A stretch of 64,000 nucleotides of DNA, from the NCBI RefSeq assembly GCF_001598415.1, contig NZ_BCYX01000007.1, positions 101,617 through 165,616 of the forward strand, written 5' to 3'. Below the pieces are notes generated by a model. It saw only the letters and a list, made by a program, of their open reading frames with translations, had not been told where the DNA came from and ran no database searches. The position numbers were made by a program, and so were the translations under genes. This DNA is from Sphingomonas mali NBRC 15500. Its GTDB lineage: Bacteria > Pseudomonadota > Alphaproteobacteria > Sphingomonadales > Sphingomonadaceae. This document shows positions 51,438 to 60,234 of the stretch, piece by piece; position 1 is the stretch's first letter; each line of letters begins with the position of its first letter.

Positions 51438-51595
51438 GGGCGCGCGCGGGGTTCGGTCTGGCGCAACGGCTCCGCCGAGAATCCCGTGTCGGCGGTACGA
51501 CTACATGTCCGACCCACTTAGCAACGAAGGCCACATCCATGCGGTGACGCGTCGAGTCCGGCGACCGAATCCATCGAGCATCTCAAGAAGGACGC

Positions 51596-51646
51596 GGCCC
51601 GAGCGTTCCGCTGGTCGCCAACGCGGCACCGCGGACGGCTCGGGCC
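51596..51646. terminator. Inverted repeat between convergent DUF3237 and epoxide hydrolase genes
   Basis: GGCCCGAGC and GCTCGGGCC form a perfect nine-pair outer stem with a long partly paired interior. It lies in the 218-base gap between the convergent genes, close to the hydrolase stop at 51656. No T-run is present. Confidence 0.5.
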
Positions 51647-51655
51647 GGCCTTGGT

Positions 51656-53059
51656 TCAACGCAGCGACCGAAAGCTGTCGCGCAGTTCTTCGGAGAAGAC
51701 CTTGGGCTGTTCCCACGCCGCGAAATGCCCACCCTTGGCCAGCCGGTTGTAGTGGATCAGCTTCGGATAGGCGCGCTCGGTCCAGCTTTTCGGCGCGGTA
51801 TAGATCTCGTCCGGGAAAGCGCTCACCGCGACGGGCAGCGGGACGTGCTTGGGCGCGAAGAATGGCAGTTTGCTTTCCCAGTACAGCCGCGCGGACGACA
51901 CCGCCGTTTTGGTCAGCCAATAGAGTGTGACGTTGTCGAGAATGTCGTCCCGCGTCAGCCCTTCCGGCTGCCCATCGAAGACCCGCGCGATCAGCGCATA
52001 GCTGCGCGAGTCATGGTCGAGCATCCAGGCCGCAAGGCCGACCGGTGAATCCTCGAGCGCGTACAGCGTCTGCGGGCGATTCCCCATTTCCTGCGCATAG
52101 GCGAGGCCGTGCTTCCAGAAAAAGTCGAGCTGATCCCACGCATATTGCTCGTCGGCGGACAGACCCGCAGGCGCCGCGCCGCCCGATGCCAGCGCGGCCG
52201 AGACGGCGTCGGGCAGAGTCGCGGGCATGTTGGTATGGATGCCGATCAGGCCCGGCGGTGTCAGCAACGCCATCTGCTCGGTGACCGCGTTACCCCAGTC
52301 GCCACCTTGTGCGACGTAGCGCGAATAGCCGAGCCGCTGCATCAGCACGACCCAGGCGCGCGCGATGCGCACGGGATCCCAGCCGCCGGCGGTCGGTTTC
52401 CCGGAAAAGCCGTGGCCCGGCAGCGACGGGATCACGACGTCGAACGCGTCCGACGCCTGGCCGCCGAAAGCAGTCGGATCGGTCAACGGTCCGATCACTT
52501 TCAATTGTTCGATGATCGAACCGGGCCAGCCGTGCGTGATGATCACCGGTAGCGCGTTGGGATGCTTCGACCGGACGTGGATGAAGTGAATGTCGACGCC
52601 GTCGATCCGGGTGGTGAATTGAGGCAAGGCGTCGAGCCGCGCCTCGACCTTGCGCCAATCATGCTCCTTGGCCCAATAATCGGCGAGCTTGCGGATCGTC
52701 GCCAACTGCACTCCTTGCGAGGCGTCGGTGACCGTTTCGCGGTCGGGCCATCGCGTTGCCGCGACGCGCCGCCGCAGATCGGCGAGTTCGCCATCGGAAG
52801 CGTGGAATTTGAACGGGCGGATCGCGGAGTCGGAATCCGACCGTGCGTCGAGCGCCGCCGCCATCAGCGGGTTACCGCTCGCCGGCGCGACCGAGGCCGA
52901 TGCCGTGGCCAGCGGCGGGGATGCCTCCGCCTCGGTCACCGGGGACAGGTGCGGACCTGCCGCATGCGCGGCCGTCGGAAGGAGCGCGCCGAATGCTCCC
53001 ACCGCGACCGATGTGATCAGGAAATCTCGTCTGCCGATTGGCGAATGGGGCTTGGACAT
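51656..53059 (-). CDS. Epoxide hydrolase with EHN domain, Tat-exported
   Basis: A 467-residue microsomal-type epoxide hydrolase. A Tat signal (GRRDFLITSVAVGAFG) precedes the EHN domain (about 75-180, RPFKFHASDGELADLRRRVAATRWPD). Then come the catalytic-domain motifs THGWPGSIIEQ, LPGHGFSGKP, nucleophile Asp in QGGDWGNAVTEQ, and C-terminal GGHFAAWEQP. Its expected chemistry is hydrolysis of an epoxide to a diol outside the cytoplasm. ATG 53059 with GGAGC seven bases upstream is chosen over an open 20-codon extension. It is divergent from the metallo-beta-lactamase-fold gene, with sites P6 and P7 between them. Confidence 0.88.
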   Translation of the reverse strand: MSKPHSPIGRRDFLITSVAVGAFGALLPTAAHAAGPHLSPVTEAEASPPLATASASVAPASGNPLMAAALDARSDSDSAIRPFKFHASDGELADLRRRVAATRWPDRETVTDASQGVQLATIRKLADYWAKEHDWRKVEARLDALPQFTTRIDGVDIHFIHVRSKHPNALPVIITHGWPGSIIEQLKVIGPLTDPTAFGGQASDAFDVVIPSLPGHGFSGKPTAGGWDPVRIARAWVVLMQRLGYSRYVAQGGDWGNAVTEQMALLTPPGLIGIHTNMPATLPDAVSAALASGGAAPAGLSADEQYAWDQLDFFWKHGLAYAQEMGNRPQTLYALEDSPVGLAAWMLDHDSRSYALIARVFDGQPEGLTRDDILDNVTLYWLTKTAVSSARLYWESKLPFFAPKHVPLPVAVSAFPDEIYTAPKSWTERAYPKLIHYNRLAKGGHFAAWEQPKVFSEELRDSFRSLR

Positions 53060-53196
53060 GGTCGTGCTCCGTTCCGAAACCACTAGGGAGGCCGGCCGAC
53101 GGGGAGCGTGGGCAGGCATTGCGGATGCGGGCGGAGGAGAGCGCCGCCCGCATCCCGCGGACCATATGCGCCTGTGGTCGCCGAGGCGGCCATTAC

Positions 53197-53221
53197 ACGA
53201 TGGTGTTTATATACCTTGGTG
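53197..53221 (-). promoter_or_regulatory. Palindrome before the epoxide hydrolase gene (site P6)
   Basis: ACGATGGTGTTT-A-TATACCTTGGTG, centre 53209. The inner half diverges from the consensus but the outer bases are kept. In the minus direction TGTAAT follows in the -10 position. Confidence 0.65.
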
Positions 53222-53240
53222 TAGGTCGCGGCGTGCTGCG

Positions 53241-53265
53241 ACCAAGGTATCGCCGACACCTAAGC
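53241..53265 (+). promoter_or_regulatory. Palindrome before the metallo-beta-lactamase-fold gene (site P7)
   Basis: ACCAAGGTATCG-C-CGACACCTAAGC, centre 53253, inverted relative to P6 and 44 bases from it. CACAAT at 53265-53270 is in the -10 position with CCAAGG 17 bases upstream, the same geometry as P5. Confidence 0.75.
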
Positions 53266-53327
53266 ACAATAACCCCGCGCACCGCGGTCCCCCAGCTTCC
53301 CGTCGAACGCTCGACAGGAGGACCGAC

Positions 53328-54413
53328 ATGCCCCTTCGTTTCCGTAGCCGCGTTTCCCGCGTCGCCGTCGCCGGCCTTGTCGGCATGGTCGGCGTCGTCG
53401 CCCTGCTCGGATTTTCCGCGGCGCAGCCGGTTTCCAGTCAGACCGACGCGTCGCCCGGACAGCCGGGCACCCCTTATCTCGACATGCCGTCGCTGGCACC
53501 GATCGGCGTCCGGGCTGACCGCTACCTTCCGATTCCCAAGGAGGACGCAGCGCCGCCGATCGATCCGGCCAAGGGCTATCGGACCCAGAAGCTGGGCCGC
53601 GACCTCTACATGGTCACCGATAACGGCTATCAGTCGATGTTCATGGTCTACGAGACGGGCGTCGTGGTGATCGATGCCCCGCTGGGATATTCGGCGCATA
53701 TCCGCCAGGCCATCGCCGAGGTCACCGACCGGCCGATCACCCATGTCATCTACAGCCACGCCCATACCGACCATATCGGCGGCGTAAACGACCTCGGCGG
53801 ACATCCGGTCATCATCGCTCAGGAAGAGACCAAGAGATTGCTCGAGAAAGCGAAGGACCCGCGGCGCCCGCTGCCGACCGTGACTTTCAAGGACAGCTAC
53901 TCGCTCAAGGTCGGCAGCCAGCGCCTCGACCTGACATATCCGGGTAGCCCGCACGAGCCGGGCAACATCTTCATCTACGCGCCAGAGCAGAAGGTGCTGA
54001 TGGTGGTCGATATGGTGTTTCCAGGCTGGATGCCCTGGCGGCGCTTCGCGCTGGCCAAGGACGTCCCCGGCTATTTCGATCAGGTCGCCTATATCGACAC
54101 GCTGCCCTGGGAGACGCTGGTCGGCGGCCACGTCAACCGCGTCGGGACCCATGCCGACGTGCGCCGGCAACTCGAGTTCATGAACGACATCAAGGCGGCG
54201 GCCGCGGCAGCGCTCAAATCGACGCCGCCCGGCGAGGAGATGGCAGCCGAGGACAAGGCCAATGCCTGGGCCGTGTATGACAATTATATCGACCGCGTCG
54301 TCGTGAAATGCATGAACGCGGTCACGCCCAAATGGCAGTCGCGCCTTGGAGGTTACGACGCCTTCATCTGGGACCAGTGTTACGCGATGGAGCAGAGCAT
54401 CCGCATCGATTGA
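53328..54413 (+). CDS. Metallo-beta-lactamase-fold hydrolase, exported or membrane-anchored
   Basis: A 361-residue MBL-fold protein. An N-terminal hydrophobic segment (VAVAGLVGMVGVVALLGF) acts as signal or anchor. The metal motif is H144-x-H146-x-D148-H149 (SHAHTDHIGG), with further ligands in PGSPHEPGN, VVDMVF and GGHVNRVG. Members include hydrolases, lactonases and quinoprotein-associated enzymes. GGAGGACC precedes ATG 53328; longer in-frame starts lie in the divergent promoter. The substrate is unknown, and it may act on a hydroxylated or lactone product of the cluster. Confidence 0.87.
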   Translation: MPLRFRSRVSRVAVAGLVGMVGVVALLGFSAAQPVSSQTDASPGQPGTPYLDMPSLAPIGVRADRYLPIPKEDAAPPIDPAKGYRTQKLGRDLYMVTDNGYQSMFMVYETGVVVIDAPLGYSAHIRQAIAEVTDRPITHVIYSHAHTDHIGGVNDLGGHPVIIAQEETKRLLEKAKDPRRPLPTVTFKDSYSLKVGSQRLDLTYPGSPHEPGNIFIYAPEQKVLMVVDMVFPGWMPWRRFALAKDVPGYFDQVAYIDTLPWETLVGGHVNRVGTHADVRRQLEFMNDIKAAAAAALKSTPPGEEMAAEDKANAWAVYDNYIDRVVVKCMNAVTPKWQSRLGGYDAFIWDQCYAMEQSIRID

Positions 54414-54638
54414 GGGCGGAGCCTGGCGCCGTCTGCCATCGCACCGCTCCCGCCCGAGTCCGAGCCTGACTGCCGCATCCCCGACGGCGCCCCCCCGGTC
54501 AGGCTCGGGCACCTGGCGTTTGAATTGATCGCTGTCTGGCAACAATCAGATGCCAATCAGGCCCATTATCGCACCAATGGCGCGTGATTATCTCGCGTTC
54601 GTCACGGACCCGAAACTGGGGATAGAGGGAGCACCACG

Positions 54639-56210
54639 ATGGCTTCGGCCGCCAGCCAATACAGACCGCCGATCGCGGCGCTCGCCATAGCTGGCTATGG
54701 CTCGGTGTTGGGGTCGGTCTTTCCGGTCATGGCGGTGATCTCCGGCGCCGACATTTCGGGCGGGCTGTCGGTCCCGTCCGACAGCGGCGCACTCGTGGTG
54801 ACGATGCAGAATGTCGGCGCGGTTGCCGGCATCCTCGTCCTCCCCGTTTTTGCCGCCGGGATCGGGCGTGGACGGGCGATGGCGCTCGCTGGTTTCGGCT
54901 TCATGCTGGCCTCCGCCTGCTGCGCGCTCGCCCCCACGCTCGGCTGGATGCTCGTCGCGCGATTTTTCCACGGCGTGTTCGGTGGCGCTTTGCCCTTCAT
55001 GTTCATGCTGTTGGTGATGACGAGCCTGCGGCGCGGTCACGATCAGTTCGAGGGCATCTCGTTGTTCGCCGCATCGACCACCCTGTTCTTCGGCCTCGCG
55101 GCCTCGCTAGGCGGCCTGCTCGTCGACCATTTCGGCTGGCGCTGGCTATTCTGGGCGCAGGCACTAGCGGCGCTGCCCTATTGTCTCGCCGCGACGCGCG
55201 TCCTGACCACCGAGAAAGGACGCCCCGAGCTTCTGCGGACCGCCGATTGGACGAGTTACATCCTGCTGTCGTCCGGGCTCGGCCTGATCCTGTTCGTGCT
55301 GTCGGAGGGCGAACGGCATTTCTGGTTGGAGGCCTGGTGGGTGCCCGCATTGCTGGTCGGCGGTGTAATCCTGACCGGTACCGCGGTCCGCACGCTGATC
55401 ATCGCGGAGCGCCCGCTCCTCCTGCTGCGACTGTTTCGTCGACCGACATTCAGTTGGGCGATCATATTGTCGCTGTTCTTCCGCTTCGGCACGTTGTTCG
55501 CGATCTTCGTCGTGCCGCAATATCTCGGCCGTGTGCAGGGACTGCGCCCCGCCGACATCGGCAGCGTCCTGGGGTGGATGGTGCCCGCGACAGCGGTCGC
55601 GCTGGTCGCCGCCTATCTGTTCGCCCGGCATTATGACAGCCGCTGGCTGCTGAGCGGCGGGTTGGGGTGCTTCGCGCTCGCCTCCTGGCTCTGCGCCGAC
55701 CTCGGTCCCGATTGGGCGGCGGACCAATTGCGGCTGGCCGCGGTCGTTGCCGGAGTGGGGTTGGGGTTGTTCGCGGTCGCCGTCCTCCGCTTCGCGACGT
55801 TCGGCGTCACGTTGCAGGAAGGGCCGACGGTCGGCGCGATGTTCAACGTCTCCCGCGTGATCGGCCTCGTCATCGGCCTCGCGATCCTGTCGCACCTGGT
55901 CGTCGAGCGCGAGAAATTCCATTCCGCGATCCTCGTCGAGAATATCGCGGCGACCGATCCGAACACCGCGCAGCGCCTGGCGACCACGGCGGGCGGTTTC
56001 GCCCGGTTCAGCGCTGACGCAGGCGCCGCCCAGAACAGTGCCTATACCGCGCTCGGCCGAGCCGCCGCCGGACAGGCGTTCACGCTCGCCTTTGCAGACG
56101 CCTTCATCGTCTCCGCCATCGTGCTCGCGCTGAGCGCGATCCTTGTCTGGGCGCTGCCCGGCATACCGACGGAAGTCGATCTCGATCCCGTTGAAAGGAC
56201 TATGGCATGA
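54639..56210 (+). CDS. DHA2-family MFS multidrug transporter, EmrB-like
   Basis: A 523-residue drug:proton antiporter with about 14 predicted membrane helices. The MFS/EmrB-type motifs include ARFFHGVFGGALPFMF, LVDHFGWRWLFWAQA and the long C-terminal helices. It pairs with an EmrA-type adaptor and an outer-membrane factor, which makes a tripartite efflux pump across both membranes. GAGGGAGC lies upstream of ATG 54639. Its stop overlaps the adaptor start (ATGA). The 225-base upstream gap shows no clear site of either regulon. Confidence 0.88.
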   Translation: MASAASQYRPPIAALAIAGYGSVLGSVFPVMAVISGADISGGLSVPSDSGALVVTMQNVGAVAGILVLPVFAAGIGRGRAMALAGFGFMLASACCALAPTLGWMLVARFFHGVFGGALPFMFMLLVMTSLRRGHDQFEGISLFAASTTLFFGLAASLGGLLVDHFGWRWLFWAQALAALPYCLAATRVLTTEKGRPELLRTADWTSYILLSSGLGLILFVLSEGERHFWLEAWWVPALLVGGVILTGTAVRTLIIAERPLLLLRLFRRPTFSWAIILSLFFRFGTLFAIFVVPQYLGRVQGLRPADIGSVLGWMVPATAVALVAAYLFARHYDSRWLLSGGLGCFALASWLCADLGPDWAADQLRLAAVVAGVGLGLFAVAVLRFATFGVTLQEGPTVGAMFNVSRVIGLVIGLAILSHLVVEREKFHSAILVENIAATDPNTAQRLATTAGGFARFSADAGAAQNSAYTALGRAAAGQAFTLAFADAFIVSAIVLALSAILVWALPGIPTEVDLDPVERTMA

Positions 56211-57403
56211 CCAGTATCCAGTCGATTGCCCGCGCGCCGACCACTGCTGCCGATCCGGCAGACGACAAGCCGCGGCCTACGGCCGGCCCGAAACGATGGC
56301 AGGGCGCCCGGCGCGTCGTGACCGCTTTTCTGGTGGCCAGCGCCGCTGTTGCCGTCGTGGCCGGCGCACAGGCAATCGGACCGGACGCGATGGCGTTCGT
56401 GTCCACCGACAACGCCTATGTGAAGGGCGACGTCACGTTCGTCTCTCCCAAGGTCCCGGGTTATGTGACCGCCGTCCTCACCGAGAATGACCGCCGCGTC
56501 GCACCGGGTCAGGTGCTGGTGCAGATCGACCCGACCGACTACCGGTCCGCAGTCGCCGATGCGGACGCCGCGGTTGCGCAAGCAAAGGCCGCGCTTCGCC
56601 AGATCGCCGCACAACGCTTGCTCCAGCAGGCGCAGATCCAGGTCGCCGATGCCGGCGTGGTGTCGGCCCAGGCGACAGTCGGCAAGACGCGCGCCGATTT
56701 CGCGCGCTCGGACGCGCTCGTGGGCGAAGGCGCAGTCAGCCGCCAGCTGTTCGAGAGCGCGCAGGCGGACAATATCAAGGCGGGATCGGCCGTCGCGCAA
56801 AGCCGGGCGCAGGCGGACTATGCCCGCAAGCAACTCGGCGTGCTCGACGCGCAGCGGCTGACCGCCGAAGCGCAGCTGGCGAGCGCCGAGGCGCGGCTGG
56901 TGCGAGTCCGCGCGGATCTGGATCGCACCGCGGTCGTCGCCCCGCGCGAGGGCCGCGTCGCGGCCCGCAACGTCCGGCTCGGCGAATTCGTCAACACGGG
57001 AACCCGGCTTCTCGCCATCACGCCAACCCGCGGCCTGTGGATCGAGGCGAATCTGCGCGAGACCCAACTCGGCCGCATCCGGCCCGGCGATCGCGTCCAG
57101 GCGACGGTCGACGCAGTCCCCGGCACGCGCTTCTGCGGCACGGTGGAGGGCAGCCAGGGCGCGAGCGGTTCCGACTTCGCGGTGATCCCGCCCGACAATG
57201 CCACGGGCAACTTCACCAAGATCGTGCGCCGCTTCACCGTTCGTATCCTGCTCGACCGCGACCAGCCCGGCCTCGATCGCCTGGCGACAGGTATGTCGGT
57301 CACGCCGCGCATCGAGATCGGATCGCATGTCGACGGCAAGGCCCATGGCGGGCTGCTGTCGTGGATCGCTGGCGGCTCCTTCACCTGTGGAACGCGATCG
57401 TGA
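56207..57403 (+). CDS. HlyD/EmrA-type membrane-fusion protein
   Basis: A 398-residue periplasmic adaptor. One N-terminal helix (VVTAFLVASAAVAVVAGAQ, about 36-54) anchors it. A beta-barrel/lipoyl segment (YVKGDVTFVSPKVPGYV, NRRVAPGQVLVQID-like), a long alpha-helical hairpin (about 110-220) and the closing barrel (APREGRVAARNVRLGEFV) follow. It is co-transcribed with the EmrB-like and NodT-like genes with four-base overlaps at both ends. Confidence 0.9.
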   Translation: MTSIQSIARAPTTAADPADDKPRPTAGPKRWQGARRVVTAFLVASAAVAVVAGAQAIGPDAMAFVSTDNAYVKGDVTFVSPKVPGYVTAVLTENDRRVAPGQVLVQIDPTDYRSAVADADAAVAQAKAALRQIAAQRLLQQAQIQVADAGVVSAQATVGKTRADFARSDALVGEGAVSRQLFESAQADNIKAGSAVAQSRAQADYARKQLGVLDAQRLTAEAQLASAEARLVRVRADLDRTAVVAPREGRVAARNVRLGEFVNTGTRLLAITPTRGLWIEANLRETQLGRIRPGDRVQATVDAVPGTRFCGTVEGSQGASGSDFAVIPPDNATGNFTKIVRRFTVRILLDRDQPGLDRLATGMSVTPRIEIGSHVDGKAHGGLLSWIAGGSFTCGTRS

Positions 57404-58809
57404 ACCGCGCGATCCTGAGCCTCGTCGCCGCGTCGGCCACGCTCTCAGGCTGCGTGACGCCGCCACGACTGGGGACACCGCCGATGGCGAAGCCGGCCGC
57501 CAGTTATGCGACCAGTGCGAGCTTCGCCGCACCCGGCGCGCCATGGCCCGCCGACCGCTGGTGGACCTCCTATGGCGACGCGCAGCTCGATGCCCTGATC
57601 GACGAAGGGCTGCGCAACGCCCCGACAATGGCGCAAGCTGCGGCGCGGCTTCGCCGGGCCGAGGCGCTCGTCGGTGCGGCCAACGCGGCCGCGCTCCCCT
57701 CAATCTCCGCCGACGGCTCGCTGACGGTCAGCAAGCCTAGCACCGAGGACGGCATTCCGGTGCTGCCGGCGCGCCAAGGCTATCACGATTATGGCCGCGC
57801 CACGCTGGGCTTTTCCTGGGAGCTCGATTTCTGGGGCAAGAACCGCGCGGCCATCGCCGCGGCGACGTCCGATGCCGAGGCCGCGCGTGCCGATGCCGCC
57901 GCCGCGCGCCTGCTCGTCTCGGTGTCGATCGCCGCCACTTATGCCGACCTTGCGCGCCTCTATGCCGATCGCGACGTGCTCGCTGATACGCTGGCGGTTC
58001 GCGAAAAGACTCTCGCGCTGGTCAAGGCCCGGGTCGAGCACGGCTTCGATTCGGACGCGGACCTTGCGCAGGCGGAAGCCGGGCCGCCGGCCGCCAGGTC
58101 CGATCTCGCCGCAGCCGATGAGGCGATCGGGCTGACCCGCAATCGTCTCGCCGCGTTGCTCGGCGCTGGCCCCGACCGCGGACTGGCGATTGCCCGGCCG
58201 GCAAATGCATCGCTCAAGTCCTTCGGCCTGCCGGCCGACCTCGCGGCCGGACTGCTCGGCCGGCGTCCCGACATCGTCGCGGCCAAGTGGCGCGCCGAGG
58301 CGGCGGCGAAGCGGATCAAAGTCGCGCGGGCGCAATTCTATCCGAACATCAACCTGCTCGGCTTCATCGGCTTCGATGCGCTGGGGATCGGCAATCTGCT
58401 GAACGCCGGCTCGGATGTCGGCGGCGCTGGTCCGGCAATCAGTCTGCCGATCTTCGACGGCGGCAGGCGTCGAGCCAATTATCGCGGCGCTCGAGCCGAT
58501 TATGACGCGGCAGTCGCGCTGTATGACGAGACCGTCACCCAGGCGATACGCGAGGTTGCCGATGTCGCTGTCGGCATGCGCCAGCTCGAGGACGAACTGA
58601 AGGGCGCCGAGGAAGCGCGCCTCGCGACCGAGCGTGCCTATCGACTGGCGGAACTGCGGTACACGGCAGGTGCCGCCGACTATCAGTCGGTGCTGATCGT
58701 CGAGGACCGGCTGCTCGCGCGGCGGCGCGTGGTCAGCGCGCTGCAGTCGCGCGCCTTCATCCTAGACATCGCCTTGGTCCGCAGCCTGGGCGGTGACGCC
58801 AGATCCTAA
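57400..58809 (+). CDS. Outer-membrane factor, NodT/TolC-type lipoprotein
   Basis: A 469-residue efflux outer-membrane channel. A lipoprotein signal with lipobox LSGC (cysteine about 17) is followed by the duplicated TolC repeat, seen in ELDFWGKNRAAIAAA, VSIAATYADLA, LLGRRPDIVAAKWR, ARAQFYPNINLLGFIG and LPIFDGGRRRANY. A GTG start at 57400 overlaps the adaptor stop. It completes the pump begun at 54639. It ends in a four-base overlap with the convergent LysR gene. Confidence 0.9.
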   Translation: MNRAILSLVAASATLSGCVTPPRLGTPPMAKPAASYATSASFAAPGAPWPADRWWTSYGDAQLDALIDEGLRNAPTMAQAAARLRRAEALVGAANAAALPSISADGSLTVSKPSTEDGIPVLPARQGYHDYGRATLGFSWELDFWGKNRAAIAAATSDAEAARADAAAARLLVSVSIAATYADLARLYADRDVLADTLAVREKTLALVKARVEHGFDSDADLAQAEAGPPAARSDLAAADEAIGLTRNRLAALLGAGPDRGLAIARPANASLKSFGLPADLAAGLLGRRPDIVAAKWRAEAAAKRIKVARAQFYPNINLLGFIGFDALGIGNLLNAGSDVGGAGPAISLPIFDGGRRRANYRGARADYDAAVALYDETVTQAIREVADVAVGMRQLEDELKGAEEARLATERAYRLAELRYTAGAADYQSVLIVEDRLLARRRVVSALQSRAFILDIALVRSLGGDARS

Positions 58810-59729
58810 TGCTCGATACCTTGCGCCCAGGGCCCTGTGGCGAACCGCTCGCGCAGGAAATCGAGCAGGACGCGCACTCGCGCCGGTCTAGCCCGACCCG
58901 GCGGCGTGACCAGATAGATCGGCGCCGATGGCGCGGTCCAGTCGGGCAACAGTTCGACCAACGATCCGTCCTGCAATTCCTGCCAGACGAAATATTCCGG
59001 GATCAGGGTGACCCCGATACCGGCGACAGCCACCGGCACCATTGCGGCGGCATTGTTGACGCGGAAGGCGCCCTTCATTCGCACCACGACCAGCGCCTCA
59101 CCGGCCTTGGCGAATTCCCAGTCGTCGCCCCAGGGCACGTGCGTAGGTATGACGGCGGGAAACTGCGCGAGGTCTTCAGGCCGCATCGGCACGCCCATCG
59201 CCTCGACGAGCGCGGGCGCCGCTACCAACGGACGCCGAAGTGAGAACAGGCGACTGGTCCGTAGCGAGGAATCCACACCCTGTCCGATCCGGATCGCGAC
59301 GTCGAATCCGTCGGCGACGACATCGACCGGATCCTCGCTGAGTGTGAGGTCGACCAGAACGTCGGGATAGGCGCGCATGAAGTCGGGAAGTGCGGCCGCC
59401 AACGAATGGACGCCGAAACCGCTGGTGCAGGCCAATCGCACGATGCCGCGCGGCGTCGCGGCTTCCTCGATAATATCCGCTTCGATCGCCGACCCGTCCG
59501 CCAGGATTCGGAGCGCGCGCTCAAGCGACGATCGCCCGGCTTCGGTGAGCGACAATTTGCGCGTCGTACGGTGGAGCAACGGGCTTCCCAGGCGCCGTTC
59601 GAGCCGCGTGATCGCCTTCGAAACGGTTGTTTTGGCAAGGCCGAGATCCTCGGCGGCCAAGCTGAATGACCCTTTCTCGACCACCTTGGCGAAGATGGCC
59701 CATGCTTCCAGGTCAGGCAGATGCGGCAT
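58806..59729 (-). CDS. LysR-family transcriptional regulator
   Basis: A 307-residue LysR protein: N-terminal HTH (KGSFSLAAEDLGLAKTTVSKAITRLERR, about 19-46) and an effector-binding domain of the D-x-A-I-R-I-G type (DGFDVAIRIG) seen in the CrgA/AaeR-like group. It is convergent with the efflux operon and not divergent, so control of that operon is only a guess. The start at ATG 59729 is the natural N-terminus of the HTH. Confidence 0.85.
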   Translation of the reverse strand: MPHLPDLEAWAIFAKVVEKGSFSLAAEDLGLAKTTVSKAITRLERRLGSPLLHRTTRKLSLTEAGRSSLERALRILADGSAIEADIIEEAATPRGIVRLACTSGFGVHSLAAALPDFMRAYPDVLVDLTLSEDPVDVVADGFDVAIRIGQGVDSSLRTSRLFSLRRPLVAAPALVEAMGVPMRPEDLAQFPAVIPTHVPWGDDWEFAKAGEALVVVRMKGAFRVNNAAAMVPVAVAGIGVTLIPEYFVWQELQDGSLVELLPDWTAPSAPIYLVTPPGRARPARVRVLLDFLRERFATGPWAQGIEH

Positions 59730-59869
59730 CGTCGGCAGCTAACTGGCTTTCCCCATCCGCGGCAAGCGATGGGACGTATGAGAAGCGCTCTCCTCGGGTG
59801 GACCAGAGGGGTGGTCCCGCCGGGGGCTTCCGTTTATCTGCTTTTATTTCAACCTCTTGCGAGGATGAA

Positions 59870-59956
59870 TGGTGCGGTCGAGAAGACTCGAACTTCCACG
59901 TCCTTTCGGACACAACGACCTCAACGTTGCGCGTCTACCAGTTCCGCCACGACCGC
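59870..59956 (-). tRNA. tRNA-Leu (anticodon GAG)
   Basis: An 87-base cloverleaf on the minus strand with encoded CCA. The acceptor GCGGTCG/CGACCGC, the anticodon stem-loop CAACG-TTGAGGT-CGTTG and the T arm GTTCGAGTC are all visible. The long variable arm (TGTCC-GAAA-GGACG) is as expected for a class II leucine tRNA. The anticodon reads GAG, decoding CUC and CUU. Confidence 0.95.
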
Positions 59957-60115
59957 ACGTGTAAGATGCCATCGGACGGCGCCGCTGGCTGGCAGGCGAG
60001 CGCCCCTAGCAAAGCGATCTGTGCGACGCAACCGGAGTTTGTGCGGTGGCGCGTCCTGCGCCTGACCCGCGGGTGTCTTGGAATCTGTTTGGAAATGCGC
60101 CGAGGGCGCATTTCG

Positions 60116-60195
60116 CGGTACCGGCCCGCTCCCCCACCCGACCTCCCAATCAGTTTATTCTATGGGAGGTCGGGTGGGGGAGCGGGCCGGCACCG
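60116..60195. repeat. Long perfect inverted repeat
   Basis: A 28-base perfect stem (60121-60148 against 60163-60190) with a 14-base AT-rich loop; outer bases extend it to 33 pairs with one mismatch. It lies between the tRNA and the zinc-ribbon gene and may act as a strong terminator for the latter or as a dispersed repeat unit. Confidence 0.85.
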
Positions 60196-60234
60196 CCCTA
60201 AAACTCGCTCTACCGCGAGTTTTCAAACGGTCTC

